Source: DATARH01 sp963712835 (GTDB taxonomy: Bacteria; Pseudomonadota; Alphaproteobacteria; ATCC43930; CGMCC-115725). Taken from it: a stretch of 64,000 bases of DNA. Positions 33,476 through 44,063 of the stretch are shown in pieces (within the stretch, counting starts at the first letter, position 1; each line of letters begins with the position of its first letter). The stretch lies in NCBI GenBank assembly GCA_963712835.1, contig CAVQJJ010000002.1, positions 310,001 through 374,000 of the forward strand. The letters run 5' to 3'. The position numbers and the translations under genes are program-made. The notes under the pieces were generated by a model that was given only the letters and a program-made list of their open reading frames with translations, searched no databases and was not told the origin of the DNA.

Positions 33476-34195
33476 ATGCCCGTTGAAACCTCGCAACTTG
33501 CCGGCACAGTGACCCACTCCCTCTCGATCATCGACCTGGTCGGGCAAGCCGACATCATCGTCAAGCTCGTGCTGCTCCTCCTGCTCCTGGCCTCGTTCTG
33601 GTCGTGGGCGGTGATCTTCGACAAACTCATGCGCCTCAGGCGCTTGCGCCAATCCGCGGCGAGCTTCGAAGAGACGTTTTGGTCGGGCGGCTCGCTCGAC
33701 GATCTCTTCGACCGTGTCGGCCAGCGCCCGGCCGATCCGATGAGCGCGGTATTCGCCGCGGCGATGCGCGAGTGGCGGCGCAGCGCCGCCAAGGGCTTGC
33801 TCGGTACGCCCAACATGCGCGCGAGCTTGCAGCAGCGCATCGAGCGGGTGATGAACGTCACCGTCGGCCGCGAGATGGATCGCGCCGAGCGCTTCATGGC
33901 CTACCTCGCGACGGTCGGCTCGACCGCGCCGTTTGTCGGCCTGTTCGGCACAGTCTGGGGCATCATGGACAGCTTCCAGTCGATCGCAGCCGCCAAGAAT
34001 ACCAGCCTCGCCGTCGTCGCGCCGGGCATCGCCGAATCGCTCTTTGCCACCGCGCTCGGCCTCGTCGCGGCGATCCCAGCGGTCATCGCCTACAACAAGC
34101 TGTCGACCGACTTCAGCCGCTATGCCGGCCGGCTCGAGGCGTTCGCCTCGGAGTTCAGCGCCATTCTGTCGCGCCAGCTCGACGAGAGGCCCTGA
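33476..34195 (+). CDS. tolQ: Protein TolQ
   Basis: Inner-membrane subunit of 239 residues of the Tol-Pal motor, with three helices (about residues 22-42, 135-155 and 175-195). The central region (MNVTVGREMDRAERFMAYLA...FVGLFGTVWGIMDSFQSI) and the last helix SLFATALGLVAAIPAVIAYN are the family's proton-channel segments. It precedes tolR by 3 bases. With TolR it uses the proton gradient to energise TolA during cell division. Confidence 0.96.
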   Translation: MPVETSQLAGTVTHSLSIIDLVGQADIIVKLVLLLLLLASFWSWAVIFDKLMRLRRLRQSAASFEETFWSGGSLDDLFDRVGQRPADPMSAVFAAAMREWRRSAAKGLLGTPNMRASLQQRIERVMNVTVGREMDRAERFMAYLATVGSTAPFVGLFGTVWGIMDSFQSIAAAKNTSLAVVAPGIAESLFATALGLVAAIPAVIAYNKLSTDFSRYAGRLEAFASEFSAILSRQLDERP

Positions 34196-34198
34196 CGC

Positions 34199-34687
34199 AT
34201 GGCGGCGACGTTCGGCAATGGTAACGGCAGGGGACGGCTGAGTTCGCGTTACCGGCCGATGTCCGAAATCAACGTGACGCCGCTTGTCGACGTCATGCTG
34301 GTGTTGCTCGTCGTCTTCATGGTCACGGCGCCGCTGCTGACGGTCGGCGTCCCGGTCGACCTGCCGCAGACCCAGGCGCCGCCAATCAACGAACCGAAAG
34401 AGCCGACCGTCATCACCGTCAACAAGGAAGGCGAAATCTACATCCAGGACGCCGCGGTATCCGAGGATTCGCTGGTGGCGAAGCTTCAGGCGGTGACCAA
34501 TTCGAATCCCGACGCCGTGCTCTATGTCCGCGGTGACAAGGACATCAACTACGGCAAGGTGCTCGAGGTGATGAGCCTCATCAGCAATGCCGGCTTCCAC
34601 AAGGTCTCGCTGGTTGCCGAGGCCCCCAAGGGGGGGCAGGCGCCGTCGCCGACTTCGGCGACCCCCGCGCGGCCGGGTGGGCACTGA
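34199..34687 (+). CDS. tolR: Protein TolR
   Basis: Single-helix protein of 162 residues. The helix VTPLVDVMLVLLVVFMVTAP contains the Asp essential for proton use, and the periplasmic part (KEGEIYIQDAAVSEDSLVAK, YVRGDKDINYGKVLEVM) matches the TolR/ExbD domain. It ends with a short Gly/Pro/Thr-rich tail. It starts 3 bases after tolQ. Confidence 0.95.
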   Translation: MAATFGNGNGRGRLSSRYRPMSEINVTPLVDVMLVLLVVFMVTAPLLTVGVPVDLPQTQAPPINEPKEPTVITVNKEGEIYIQDAAVSEDSLVAKLQAVTNSNPDAVLYVRGDKDINYGKVLEVMSLISNAGFHKVSLVAEAPKGGQAPSPTSATPARPGGH

Positions 34688-34805
34688 CCCGCCGCGGGTC
34701 GGCGATGGGGTCGATGGCGGACCACCACTCGATAGCGGATGCTCGGCGGTGAGCGTCCTGGTGCTCGACGAAGGCGGGGTCGCGGTCGAATCCGAGACCC
34801 GCGAC

Positions 34806-35783
34806 ATGACGCGGGGCGGCATCGCCGCGTCAGCGGTGATGCACGCCGCCATCCTCGCGGCGATCATCATCGGCCTGCCGACCTTGTTCCGTCCGCCGAT
34901 CCCCGAAGATCAGCCGATCGCGGTCGAGCTGGTGACGATCGCGCCGGAAACGCATGCGACGCGGGTCAATCCCAACATGCCCGTGCCCAAGGCCAAGCCG
35001 GATGTGCCGCCGGTCGAGGCCGCGCCGGCTCCGGTGCCGCAGCCCAAGCCTGAACCGCCGCCGCCGACACCCGCCGCGCCGCCCTCGGCCGAGGCGCCGC
35101 CGCCTCCGGCGCCCACCCCGCCGCAGGAGAAGACCGAGGCGCCACCGCCATCGCCGCCGCCCAAACCGGTCGAGGCGCAAATCCCCGCGCCTCCGCCGCC
35201 CAAGCCCGAGCCGAAGCCGAAACCCGACCGCAAGGAAGAAGCGAAGGCCTTCGACCAGATGCTGAAGAACCTGGAAAAGAGCCAGCCCAAGCAGGCCGCG
35301 CAAGCCCAGCCAAAGGCTCATCCCGACAAGCAGCAGGACGCGCAGGCTTTCGACACGCTGTTGAAGAACCTCGAGAAGAACGCCGTCCAGCCGGATCCGA
35401 ACGCGAAACCCCAGCGCACCCAGGTCGCGGCGGCCGCGCCACCCTCGTCGCAGCCGAAGGCGCCCCTCGGCAGTCAGTTGACCGCCAGTGAGATGGACCT
35501 TGTGCGCGAACAGATCGCGCGCTGCTGGAACATCAATGCCGGCGCCCGCGATGCCAAGGACCTCGTGGTCGAAATCCGCGCCTCGGTGCAGCCGGACGGC
35601 ACCGTTACTCAGGCGACGATCGTCGACCAAGGCCGGATGAACGATCCCGTCTGGCGCGCGGCGGCGGAAAGCGCGCGGCGCGCCTTTTTCAACCCGCAAT
35701 GCACCCCGCTGAAGCTGCCGCCCGACAAATACGACACGTGGAAAGACCTCGATGTCGATTTCAGCCCAAAGGATATCCAATGA
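34806..35783 (+). CDS. tolA: Protein TolA
   Basis: Periplasm-spanning link of about 325 residues. It has an N-terminal helix (ASAVMHAAILAAIIIGLPTL), a long proline-rich middle (PAPVPQPKPEPPPPTPAAPP and similar), and a C-terminal TonB-like domain (MDLVREQIARCWNINAGARD...VVEIRASVQPDGTV). Inside the middle there is a duplicated segment, AKAFDQMLKNLEKSQPKQ and AQAFDTLLKNLEKNAVQP. The start is uncertain: the ATG at 34806 gives a short cytoplasmic tail as in other TolA proteins, while a GTG at 34749 would add 19 residues. The stop overlaps the tolB start. Confidence 0.9.
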   Translation: MTRGGIAASAVMHAAILAAIIIGLPTLFRPPIPEDQPIAVELVTIAPETHATRVNPNMPVPKAKPDVPPVEAAPAPVPQPKPEPPPPTPAAPPSAEAPPPPAPTPPQEKTEAPPPSPPPKPVEAQIPAPPPPKPEPKPKPDRKEEAKAFDQMLKNLEKSQPKQAAQAQPKAHPDKQQDAQAFDTLLKNLEKNAVQPDPNAKPQRTQVAAAAPPSSQPKAPLGSQLTASEMDLVREQIARCWNINAGARDAKDLVVEIRASVQPDGTVTQATIVDQGRMNDPVWRAAAESARRAFFNPQCTPLKLPPDKYDTWKDLDVDFSPKDIQ

Positions 35784-37105
35784 CCGTATCGCGTAGAGCC
35801 TTCGGTACGTTCGCGCTGATGACGCCGCTGCTGGTGCCGCTGGCGGCGCGCGCCGAGCTGCACATCGACATCACGCACGGCGTGGCGCAGCCGCTACCGA
35901 TCGCGATCCCGCCCTTTGGCGGCGAAGGCGGCAATGGGCAGCTCGGCCAGCAGATCACCGGCGTCGTCTCCAACGATTTGCAAAGCTCGGCTCTGTTCCA
36001 GCCGCTCGACCCGAAGAGTTTTCTGCAGGACGTCTCGGCCGGGCAGGCGCCGCAATTCGGCGCTTGGCGGCAGATCAATGCGCAGGCGCTCGTCGCCGGC
36101 CAGGTGCAGACCCAGCCCGACGGCAAGGCGCGTGTTGAATTCCGCCTGTGGGATGTCTTTGCCGAGCAGCAGCTTGCCGGCTTCGCCTACACCACGACGC
36201 AGCAGAACTGGCGGCGCATCGCCCACATCATCGCCGACGAAATCTATAAGCGCATCACCGGCGAAGACGGCTATTTCGACACCCGCATCGTCTACATCGC
36301 CGAGTCGGGTCCGGCGCAGATGCGGGTCAAGCGTCTGGCGATCATGGATCAGGACGGCGCCAACAATCAGTACCTGACCGACGGACGCTCGCTGGTACTG
36401 ACTCCCCGCTTCTCACCGTCGGTGCAGGAGATCACCTATCTCTCCTACGCCGCCGGTACGCCGCGCGTCTTCCTCTACAACATCGACACCGGACAGCAGG
36501 AGTCGATCGGCGATTTTTCCGGCATGACCTTTGCGCCGCGCTTCTCGCCCGACGGCAACCGGGTCGTGCTGAGCAAGACCGAGGGCGGCGCCAGCAACAT
36601 CTACACGCTCGACCTGCGCACACATCATTTGACGCGCATATCCGAGGGCTCGGCGATCGATACCTCGCCGTGCTTCTCGCCCGACGGCACCAAGATTGCC
36701 TTCAATTCCGACCGCGGCGGTTCGCAGCAGCTTTATACGATGAGCGCCGCGGGCGGCGGCGTGCAGCGGATCAGCTTCGGTTCCGGCAAATACGCGACGC
36801 CGGTATGGTCGCCGCGCGGCGATCTGATCGCTTTCACCAAGATCGACGGTGGCACCTTCTTCATCGGCGTCATGCACCCGGACGGCTCGGGCGAACAACT
36901 CCTGACCCAGGATTTTCTCGTCGAGGGCCCGACCTGGGCACCGAACGGGCGCGTGCTAATGTACTTCCGGCAGACGCCGAGTGACCGCTCGGGCCGCGGC
37001 GGCTCATCGCGCCTTTTCACGATCGATCTGACCGGATCGAATAAGCGCGAAGTTCCCACTCCGGGCGACGCCTCCGATCCGGCCTGGTCGCCCTTGCTTC
37101 GCTAG
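35780..37105 (+). CDS. tolB: Tol-Pal system protein TolB
   Basis: Periplasmic beta-propeller of 441 residues. The N-terminal domain (PIAIPPFGGEG...ITGVVSNDLQSSALFQPLD) is followed by WD40-like repeats such as PRFSPDGNRVVLSKTEGG, PCFSPDGTKIAFNSDRGG and PVWSPRGDLIAFTK. The signal peptide starts MTVSRRAFGTFALMTPLL: S-R-R-x-F followed by a hydrophobic stretch is a twin-arginine motif, so export may be by Tat rather than Sec. The ATG at 35780 overlaps the tolA stop by four bases. Confidence 0.96.
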   Translation: MTVSRRAFGTFALMTPLLVPLAARAELHIDITHGVAQPLPIAIPPFGGEGGNGQLGQQITGVVSNDLQSSALFQPLDPKSFLQDVSAGQAPQFGAWRQINAQALVAGQVQTQPDGKARVEFRLWDVFAEQQLAGFAYTTTQQNWRRIAHIIADEIYKRITGEDGYFDTRIVYIAESGPAQMRVKRLAIMDQDGANNQYLTDGRSLVLTPRFSPSVQEITYLSYAAGTPRVFLYNIDTGQQESIGDFSGMTFAPRFSPDGNRVVLSKTEGGASNIYTLDLRTHHLTRISEGSAIDTSPCFSPDGTKIAFNSDRGGSQQLYTMSAAGGGVQRISFGSGKYATPVWSPRGDLIAFTKIDGGTFFIGVMHPDGSGEQLLTQDFLVEGPTWAPNGRVLMYFRQTPSDRSGRGGSSRLFTIDLTGSNKREVPTPGDASDPAWSPLLR

Positions 37106-37245
37106 AATATGCCGGTATATTCCGCCCGCTTTTGCGCCGCGAAGTTTGGATTTTCGCTGTAAAACATTGGCGCTTAGGGGTCTCACAAAGCACAATTCCT
37201 CGTCTCCGGGGATGTCACTGCCGAACGGCTGAGGGGAGTCTCACG

Positions 37246-37734
37246 ATGATTACAAGAATGATTGGCCTCATGGCCGCGGTTCTTCTGCTCGCCGCGTGCA
37301 GCAGCAACCCGCCTCCAGGCGCGGCCGGCGGCCCGATGAACGGTATGGGCGGTGCGCCCGGCAGCTTCGCTCCGGGCTCCCAACAAGACCTCGCGGCGAC
37401 CGCGGGCGACCGGGTGTTCTTCGCCTATGACCAGTCGGAGATCTCGCCGGAAGGCCAACAGATCCTGCAGCGCCAAGCCGAGTGGCTGAAGCGCTACGCG
37501 CAGGTCTCCATCACCATCGAGGGTCACTGTGACGAGCGCGGCACGCGCGAATATAACCTCGCGCTCGGCGAGCGGCGGGCGCAGGCAGTCAAGCACGTGC
37601 TGGTTGCGCTCGGCATCCCGGCGGCCCGCATCCAGACGATCAGCTACGGCAAGGATCGCCCGATCGTCGTCGGCTCGGACGAGAACGGCTACGCGCAGAA
37701 CCGCGTCGGCATCACCACGGTGAACGGCGGCTGA
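37246..37734 (+). CDS. pal: Peptidoglycan-associated lipoprotein Pal
   Basis: Outer-membrane lipoprotein of 162 residues. The signal peptide ends in the lipobox LLAAC (Cys near residue 18), followed by a Gly/Pro-rich linker and an OmpA-like domain whose conserved segment is TIEGHCDERGTREYNLALGE (Asp and Arg bind diaminopimelate). It ends YAQNRVGITTVNGG. The 140-base gap after tolB may hold a separate promoter, and a strong terminator follows. Confidence 0.97.
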   Translation: MITRMIGLMAAVLLLAACSSNPPPGAAGGPMNGMGGAPGSFAPGSQQDLAATAGDRVFFAYDQSEISPEGQQILQRQAEWLKRYAQVSITIEGHCDERGTREYNLALGERRAQAVKHVLVALGIPAARIQTISYGKDRPIVVGSDENGYAQNRVGITTVNGG

Positions 37735-37746
37735 TCCTGAAACGCG

Positions 37747-37787
37747 GAGGGCGCCTTGGCATTCGCGCCGCAAGGCGCCCTCGTTTT
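37747..37787 (+). terminator. Rho-independent terminator after pal
   Basis: A 12-bp perfect stem (gagggcgccttg/caaggcgccctc) with a loop of about 12 bases, followed by gttttgcc. It lies 13 bases past the pal stop. Confidence 0.85.
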
Positions 37788-37922
37788 GCCTAAAACCGGG
37801 GCTAGACCGGAAGCGGACGAGTGTCGAACCTGCTCGCGTCCGGATTGCGGTCGCGCCGCGCCGCCGCCGGCGTATTGTCGTCAAGGGTCGGGTCGTCCGC
37901 CGATGTTGCGAGGCCTCGACTG

Positions 37923-38903
37923 ATGTTTTGGTGCTTGCCTTGGGGTTCGACGACGCGATGGCTGCGCTGTTGTGCAGTGCTGATCGTCATGGGGGCACCG
38001 ACGCTTGCCAACGCGCAGTATCAGCCGCAGGATCAGGATCAAGCGGTGCAGGGCCGCCTCGATCGCATCGAGCGCGATCTTAACATGCTCCAGCGCCAGG
38101 TCTATCGCGGCGCGCCCACGATGGCGCCGCCGGGGAGTGGCGGTGCGGGCGGGTCCTCGACCGCGGCCGATCTCGAAATCCGCATGGAGCAGGTCGAGAC
38201 GCAGATGCGCGACCTGACCGGCAAGGTCGAGCAGATCACCAACGGGCTCGATCAGCTGAAGCAGCGGGTCGAGCAGATCAATTCCGATTTCGGTGTGCGC
38301 TTTGACCAGCTGTCGGGCGGCGGTACAGGTACGGTCAGTGCGCGCCCGGCGCCCGATGCGCGGGTCGCCGGGGGCCCATCACCCGGAACCGTGGTGCCGG
38401 CGCCATCCGGCGGCGGCCTCAATCCGATCTTCGGCACCTTGTCGCCACCGGGAACCGCGCCGACGCGGCCGCCGCCTGCTGCCGCCGAGCCGGCCAGCAC
38501 CGAGCGGTCGGGCGGCGGCTCGACGACCGAGCAGTTCAACCACGCCTTCGGCCTCCTCAAGCAATCCGACTATTCCGGCGCCGAAACGGCGCTCCGCGCC
38601 TTTATCGAGGCGCATCCCAGCGATCCGCTCGCCGGCAACGCGCAGTATTGGCTCGGCCAGACTTACTACGCGCGCAACAAGTATTCCGAAGCCGCCGCCG
38701 CCTTTGCCGAGGGCTTCAAGCGCTTTCCGAAAGGGCCGAAAGCGGCGGACAGCTTGCTTTATCTCAGCATGTCGCTGGCGCACGCCGACCAGAAGAAGAA
38801 TGCGTGCCTGGCGCTCGATCAACTCGACCAGTCCTTCCCCAACTCGGCTCCGGCGGTCCGCCAGCGCGCCGCCTCCGAGAAAAAGCGCATTGGCTGCAGT
38901 TGA
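37923..38903 (+). CDS. cpoB: Cell division coordinator CpoB (YbgF)
   Basis: Periplasmic protein of 326 residues that links Tol-Pal to septal peptidoglycan synthesis. It has a signal sequence (LRCCAVLIVMGAPTLANAQ), an N-terminal coiled coil (AVQGRLDRIERDLNMLQRQV, VETQMRDLTGKVEQITNGLD), a Pro/Gly-rich linker, and C-terminal TPR repeats (FNHAFGLLKQSDYSGAETAL...GNAQYWLGQTYYARNKYSEA). I chose the ATG at 37923 because it puts the signal peptide at the N terminus; a GTG at 37821 adds 34 basic residues. It is downstream of the pal terminator, so it may have its own promoter. Confidence 0.93.
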   Translation: MFWCLPWGSTTRWLRCCAVLIVMGAPTLANAQYQPQDQDQAVQGRLDRIERDLNMLQRQVYRGAPTMAPPGSGGAGGSSTAADLEIRMEQVETQMRDLTGKVEQITNGLDQLKQRVEQINSDFGVRFDQLSGGGTGTVSARPAPDARVAGGPSPGTVVPAPSGGGLNPIFGTLSPPGTAPTRPPPAAAEPASTERSGGGSTTEQFNHAFGLLKQSDYSGAETALRAFIEAHPSDPLAGNAQYWLGQTYYARNKYSEAAAAFAEGFKRFPKGPKAADSLLYLSMSLAHADQKKNACLALDQLDQSFPNSAPAVRQRAASEKKRIGCS

Positions 38904-38916
38904 GCCGCTTACCCTT

Positions 38917-40233
38917 ATGGAACTCGACGCGGCGCTGACCGCGATCGGTGGCTTCGAGCCGCGCCCCTTGCTGGCGGTCGCCGCATCGGGTGGGCCGGAC
39001 AGTCTCGCGCTGGCGATCCTCGCCGATCGTTGGGCGCGCGAGCGCGGCGGCGTCGCCTGGGCGCTCGTCGTCGATCACCGGCTGCGCCCTGAAAGCGCCG
39101 CCGAGGCGCGGCAGGTGGCAGGGTGGCTTTCGGCGCGCGCCATTCCCCACACGGTGCTGGTCTGGGACGGCGACAAACCGGCGACCGGCATTCAGGAGGC
39201 GGCGCGTTCGGCCCGCTATCGGCTGCTGGCCGAGTGGTGCGCCGAGCGCGGTTGTCTGCATCTGCTGACCGCGCATCACCGGGACGATCAGGTGGAAACC
39301 TTTCTCATCCGTCGCCGCGCCAAGAGTGGCGTCGACGGCCTGGCTGGCATGTCGGCCGTGCGCGAGCTGCCGCACCTGCGCCTCGTGCGGCCGCTGCTCG
39401 GTATTCCCAAGACGCGACTCGCGGCCTTTCTTGCTGCCGAAGGCCAGGAATATTTGCAGGACCCCAGCAATCGCAATCCGGCCTTCGAGCGTTCACGGAT
39501 TCGGATGGAGATGCTGACCTCGCCCCAGTTGCGGGGAGAGGGTGCTGAGCGCAGCGAGGCGGGTGAGGGGCAGGAGGCAGAGATACTGATCCAAGTTCGC
39601 ACGAACGCCGCCGCCCGCATCGCCCGCGAGCGGCGGCTCGCAGCGCTGCTGGCGCACGCCGTGGCGCTGCATCCCGCCGGCTTCGCGCTGATCGATCCCG
39701 CGCCCATCGCCGCGAGTGGCGAGATTGGCGATCAGGCGCTCGGCCGGCTGGTCGCGGTGTTGGGCGGTGTCGCCTATCCGATCCGCCGCGAGCGGCTGCG
39801 GCGCTTGCGCGAAGCATTGGTCGAGACGCCACGCCGCGCGCGCACGCTGGGCGGATGCCGCTTCGTGCCGTGGCGCGGCCGGGTGCTGGCGTTGCGCGAG
39901 GCGGCGCGCGCCGCCTCGCCGGTGACGCTGGCTTCGGGCGGATCGGCGAGGTGGGACAGCCGGTTTATTGCAACCCTGCCTATCGCCGCACGGGGGCCTG
40001 TGAGCGTCGGCGCGCTGGGACAAGAGGGAGTCGCGGCCTTGCGCGAAGCTCCGCCCGCGGAGGACAACCCATTGCCACGCCTTGTCTATCCGGTGTTGCC
40101 GGCGATCCGCGACGCGGCCGGCATCGCTTCCGTGCCGCATCTCGGCTGGCGCCGCACAACGGCAGCGCACACCGCATCGCTCAAGTTTCAGCCGCCGGTT
40201 TCACTATTTGGCATAGGCTTTACAGTTGTTTAA
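38917..40233 (+). CDS. tilS: tRNA(Ile)-lysidine synthase, with in-frame repeat insertion
   Basis: Enzyme of 438 residues that converts C34 of the CAU-anticodon tRNA-Ile to lysidine. The PP-loop AASGGPDSLALAI is intact, with VDHRLRPESAAEA and LTAHHRDDQVETFLIRR following. Residues 200-219 (from LTSPQLRG to AGEGQ) come from a 60-bp family B repeat that starts on a codon boundary, between the catalytic domain and the helical linker. The C-terminal domain is short. It starts 13 bases after cpoB. Confidence 0.93.
   Translation: MELDAALTAIGGFEPRPLLAVAASGGPDSLALAILADRWARERGGVAWALVVDHRLRPESAAEARQVAGWLSARAIPHTVLVWDGDKPATGIQEAARSARYRLLAEWCAERGCLHLLTAHHRDDQVETFLIRRRAKSGVDGLAGMSAVRELPHLRLVRPLLGIPKTRLAAFLAAEGQEYLQDPSNRNPAFERSRIRMEMLTSPQLRGEGAERSEAGEGQEAEILIQVRTNAAARIARERRLAALLAHAVALHPAGFALIDPAPIAASGEIGDQALGRLVAVLGGVAYPIRRERLRRLREALVETPRRARTLGGCRFVPWRGRVLALREAARAASPVTLASGGSARWDSRFIATLPIAARGPVSVGALGQEGVAALREAPPAEDNPLPRLVYPVLPAIRDAAGIASVPHLGWRRTTAAHTASLKFQPPVSLFGIGFTVV
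39514..39573. repeat. Palindromic repeat, family B, inside tilS
   Basis: 60-bp element (ctgacctcgccccagttgcg... to gcgggtgaggggcag) related to the intergenic copies at 16126 and 26551. It begins exactly at codon 200 of tilS and covers exactly 20 codons with no stop, so the frame is preserved. The encoded residues are hydrophilic and charged. Confidence 0.82.
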
Positions 40234-40325
40234 TCGCGAAGGCATCTTATGTTTTGGTGGCGGCGGAAACGTCGCGGCATCGGATGCCGGCCATCCGCGG
40301 CATTGATGTAGAGAAAGGCCGCAGC

Positions 40326-42266
<1,941 letters not shown>

Positions 42267-42343
42267 ACAGCAAAATTGGCGGCGTCCGGTAACCTGGGTT
42301 TGAGGATCGAACGCAATCTTCCGCGACGTGGTGGGGGCCACGC

Positions 42344-43726
42344 ATGACGCGTAAGCTTTTCGGAACCGACGGGGTGCGCGGCACCGCCAACAGCGAGCCA
42401 ATGACGCCGGAGACGGCGCTTAGGATCGCGATGGCGGTGGGCGAGTGCTTCCGCAACGGCGCGCACAAGCACCTCGTGGTGATCGGCAAGGACACGCGGC
42501 TGTCGGGCTACATGCTCGAGCCGGCCTTGACCGCCGGGTTCATCACCATGGGCATGGACGTCGTCCTGATCGGCCCGCTACCGACCCCGGCGGTCGCGAT
42601 GCTGACGCGCAGCCTGCGCGCGGATATCGGCGTCATGATCTCGGCCTCGCACAATCCTTACGCCGATAACGGCATCAAGCTGTTCGGCCGCGATGGCTAC
42701 AAGCTCTCGGACGACCTCGAGCACAAGATCGAGGCAGCCGTCGAGACCGGCCCGTCGCGCCGCGCGGGTCCCGCCGAGCTCGGCCGCGCCAAGCGGCTCG
42801 ACGATGCCGGCGGCCGCTATATCGAGTTCGTCAAGCAGAGTTTCCCCAAGGGGCTGCGCCTCGACGGGCTGCGAGTCGTCGTCGATTGCGCACACGGCGC
42901 CGCCTATAAGGTCGCGCCGACCGCGTTCTGGGAACTCGGCGCCGAGGTCTTCTCGGTCGGCGTGTCGCCCGACGGCATGAACATCAACCGCGATTGCGGC
43001 GCGCTGTCGCCCGAGCAAATGCGCCAGGAAGTGTTGGCCCGCCGTGCCGACATCGGCATCGCGCTGGACGGCGACGCCGACCGGCTGATCGTCGTCGACG
43101 AACGCGGCCTGATCCTCGACGGCGACCAGGTGATGGCGCTGATTACCACCTCGCTCGCCCATGCCCAACAGCTTGCCGGCGGCGCGTTGGTAGCGACGGT
43201 GATGTCGAACCTCGGGCTCGAACGTTATCTCGGCGAACGGGGCATCGGCATGCACCGCACCGCCGTCGGCGACCGCTACGTGGTCGAGAAGATGCGCTCT
43301 GCCGGCTGCAATGTCGGCGGCGAGCAATCCGGGCACATCATCCTTTCGGACTACGCGACGACCGGCGACGGCCTCATCGCCGCGCTGCAGGTCATGGGGC
43401 GCATTGTCGAGACCGGTAAGCGCGCGAGCGAGGTGTGCCGCCTGTTCGCGCCGGTGCCGCAGCTGTTGCGCAATGTGCGCTTTGGCGAAGGCCGGCCGAT
43501 GGAGGCGCGCCGCGTCAAGCAGGCCATCACCGCCGGCGAGGCACGGCTCGGCGAAGCGGGCCGCCTGGTGATCCGCGCGTCCGGCACCGAGCCGGTGATC
43601 CGCGTCATGGCGCAGGGCGAGGATCAAGCGCTGCTCGCCAGCGTGGTCGACGACATCTGCGAGGCAATCCTCGCGACCTCACGCGGCACCGACGACAACG
43701 GCGCCGCGGTGCAAGCCGCGGAGTAG
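42344..43726 (+). CDS. glmM: Phosphoglucosamine mutase
   Basis: Converts glucosamine-6-phosphate to glucosamine-1-phosphate for peptidoglycan and LPS precursors; 460 residues, slightly over the usual 445-450. The start KLFGTDGVRGTANSEPMT, the phosphoserine loop MISASHNPYADNGIKLFG, the metal loop ALDGDADRLIVVDERG, the sugar-binding GEQSGHI and the C-terminal RASGTEPVIRVMAQG are intact. It lies 77 bases after ftsH and is followed by a repeat-rich gap. Confidence 0.97.
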   Translation: MTRKLFGTDGVRGTANSEPMTPETALRIAMAVGECFRNGAHKHLVVIGKDTRLSGYMLEPALTAGFITMGMDVVLIGPLPTPAVAMLTRSLRADIGVMISASHNPYADNGIKLFGRDGYKLSDDLEHKIEAAVETGPSRRAGPAELGRAKRLDDAGGRYIEFVKQSFPKGLRLDGLRVVVDCAHGAAYKVAPTAFWELGAEVFSVGVSPDGMNINRDCGALSPEQMRQEVLARRADIGIALDGDADRLIVVDERGLILDGDQVMALITTSLAHAQQLAGGALVATVMSNLGLERYLGERGIGMHRTAVGDRYVVEKMRSAGCNVGGEQSGHIILSDYATTGDGLIAALQVMGRIVETGKRASEVCRLFAPVPQLLRNVRFGEGRPMEARRVKQAITAGEARLGEAGRLVIRASGTEPVIRVMAQGEDQALLASVVDDICEAILATSRGTDDNGAAVQAAE

Positions 43727-43793
43727 ACTGAAAACGGTTATGCGTCCTTCGAGGCTCCCACCGGGCCTGACGCCCTGGTGGTTCGCGCCTTCT

Positions 43794-43927
43794 TCGTCTT
43801 TCCCGCGGAAGCGGGAACCCAGGGGGGCGAGCGACGAGGCAGAGGTTCAAGTTCCAGCCTCGGCTGAGGCTAAGCCATTGACCCGCCGGTCGCTCGCCCT
43901 GGGCCCCCGCTTTCGCGGGGGAGACGA
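43794..43927. repeat. Paired family A repeats after glmM
   Basis: Two family A elements in opposite orientation: 43795-43836 (cgtctttcccgcggaagcgg...gggcgagcgac) and 43888-43927 (gtcgctcgccctgggccccc...ggggagacga), with about 50 bases between. The pair makes one large inverted repeat, unlike the other copies. The surrounding gap (43727-44063) also holds a family C element and no gene. Confidence 0.78.
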
Positions 43928-43964
43928 TAACTGTTTGACTGGGTTGATTTCATTTTGAGTCCGA

Positions 43965-44047
43965 CCCTCAGGATGAGGGAGGTCCGAGGATGCCATCAAA
44001 AGCCTTCATCCTAAGGCGCTTTTCTAAGCAATGCCTCGAAGGACGGT
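43965..44047. repeat. Repeat, family C, before thiD
   Basis: Carries ccctcaggatgaggg, then cttcatcctaaggcgc, and ends gcctcgaaggacgg. It resembles the element in the 5' part of ybgC, but the second palindrome has drifted. It ends 16 bases before the thiD ATG. A fragment of the same type (cgtccttcgaggct) is at 43743-43756. Confidence 0.7.
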
Positions 44048-44063
44048 GGATAGATTTGCAGCC

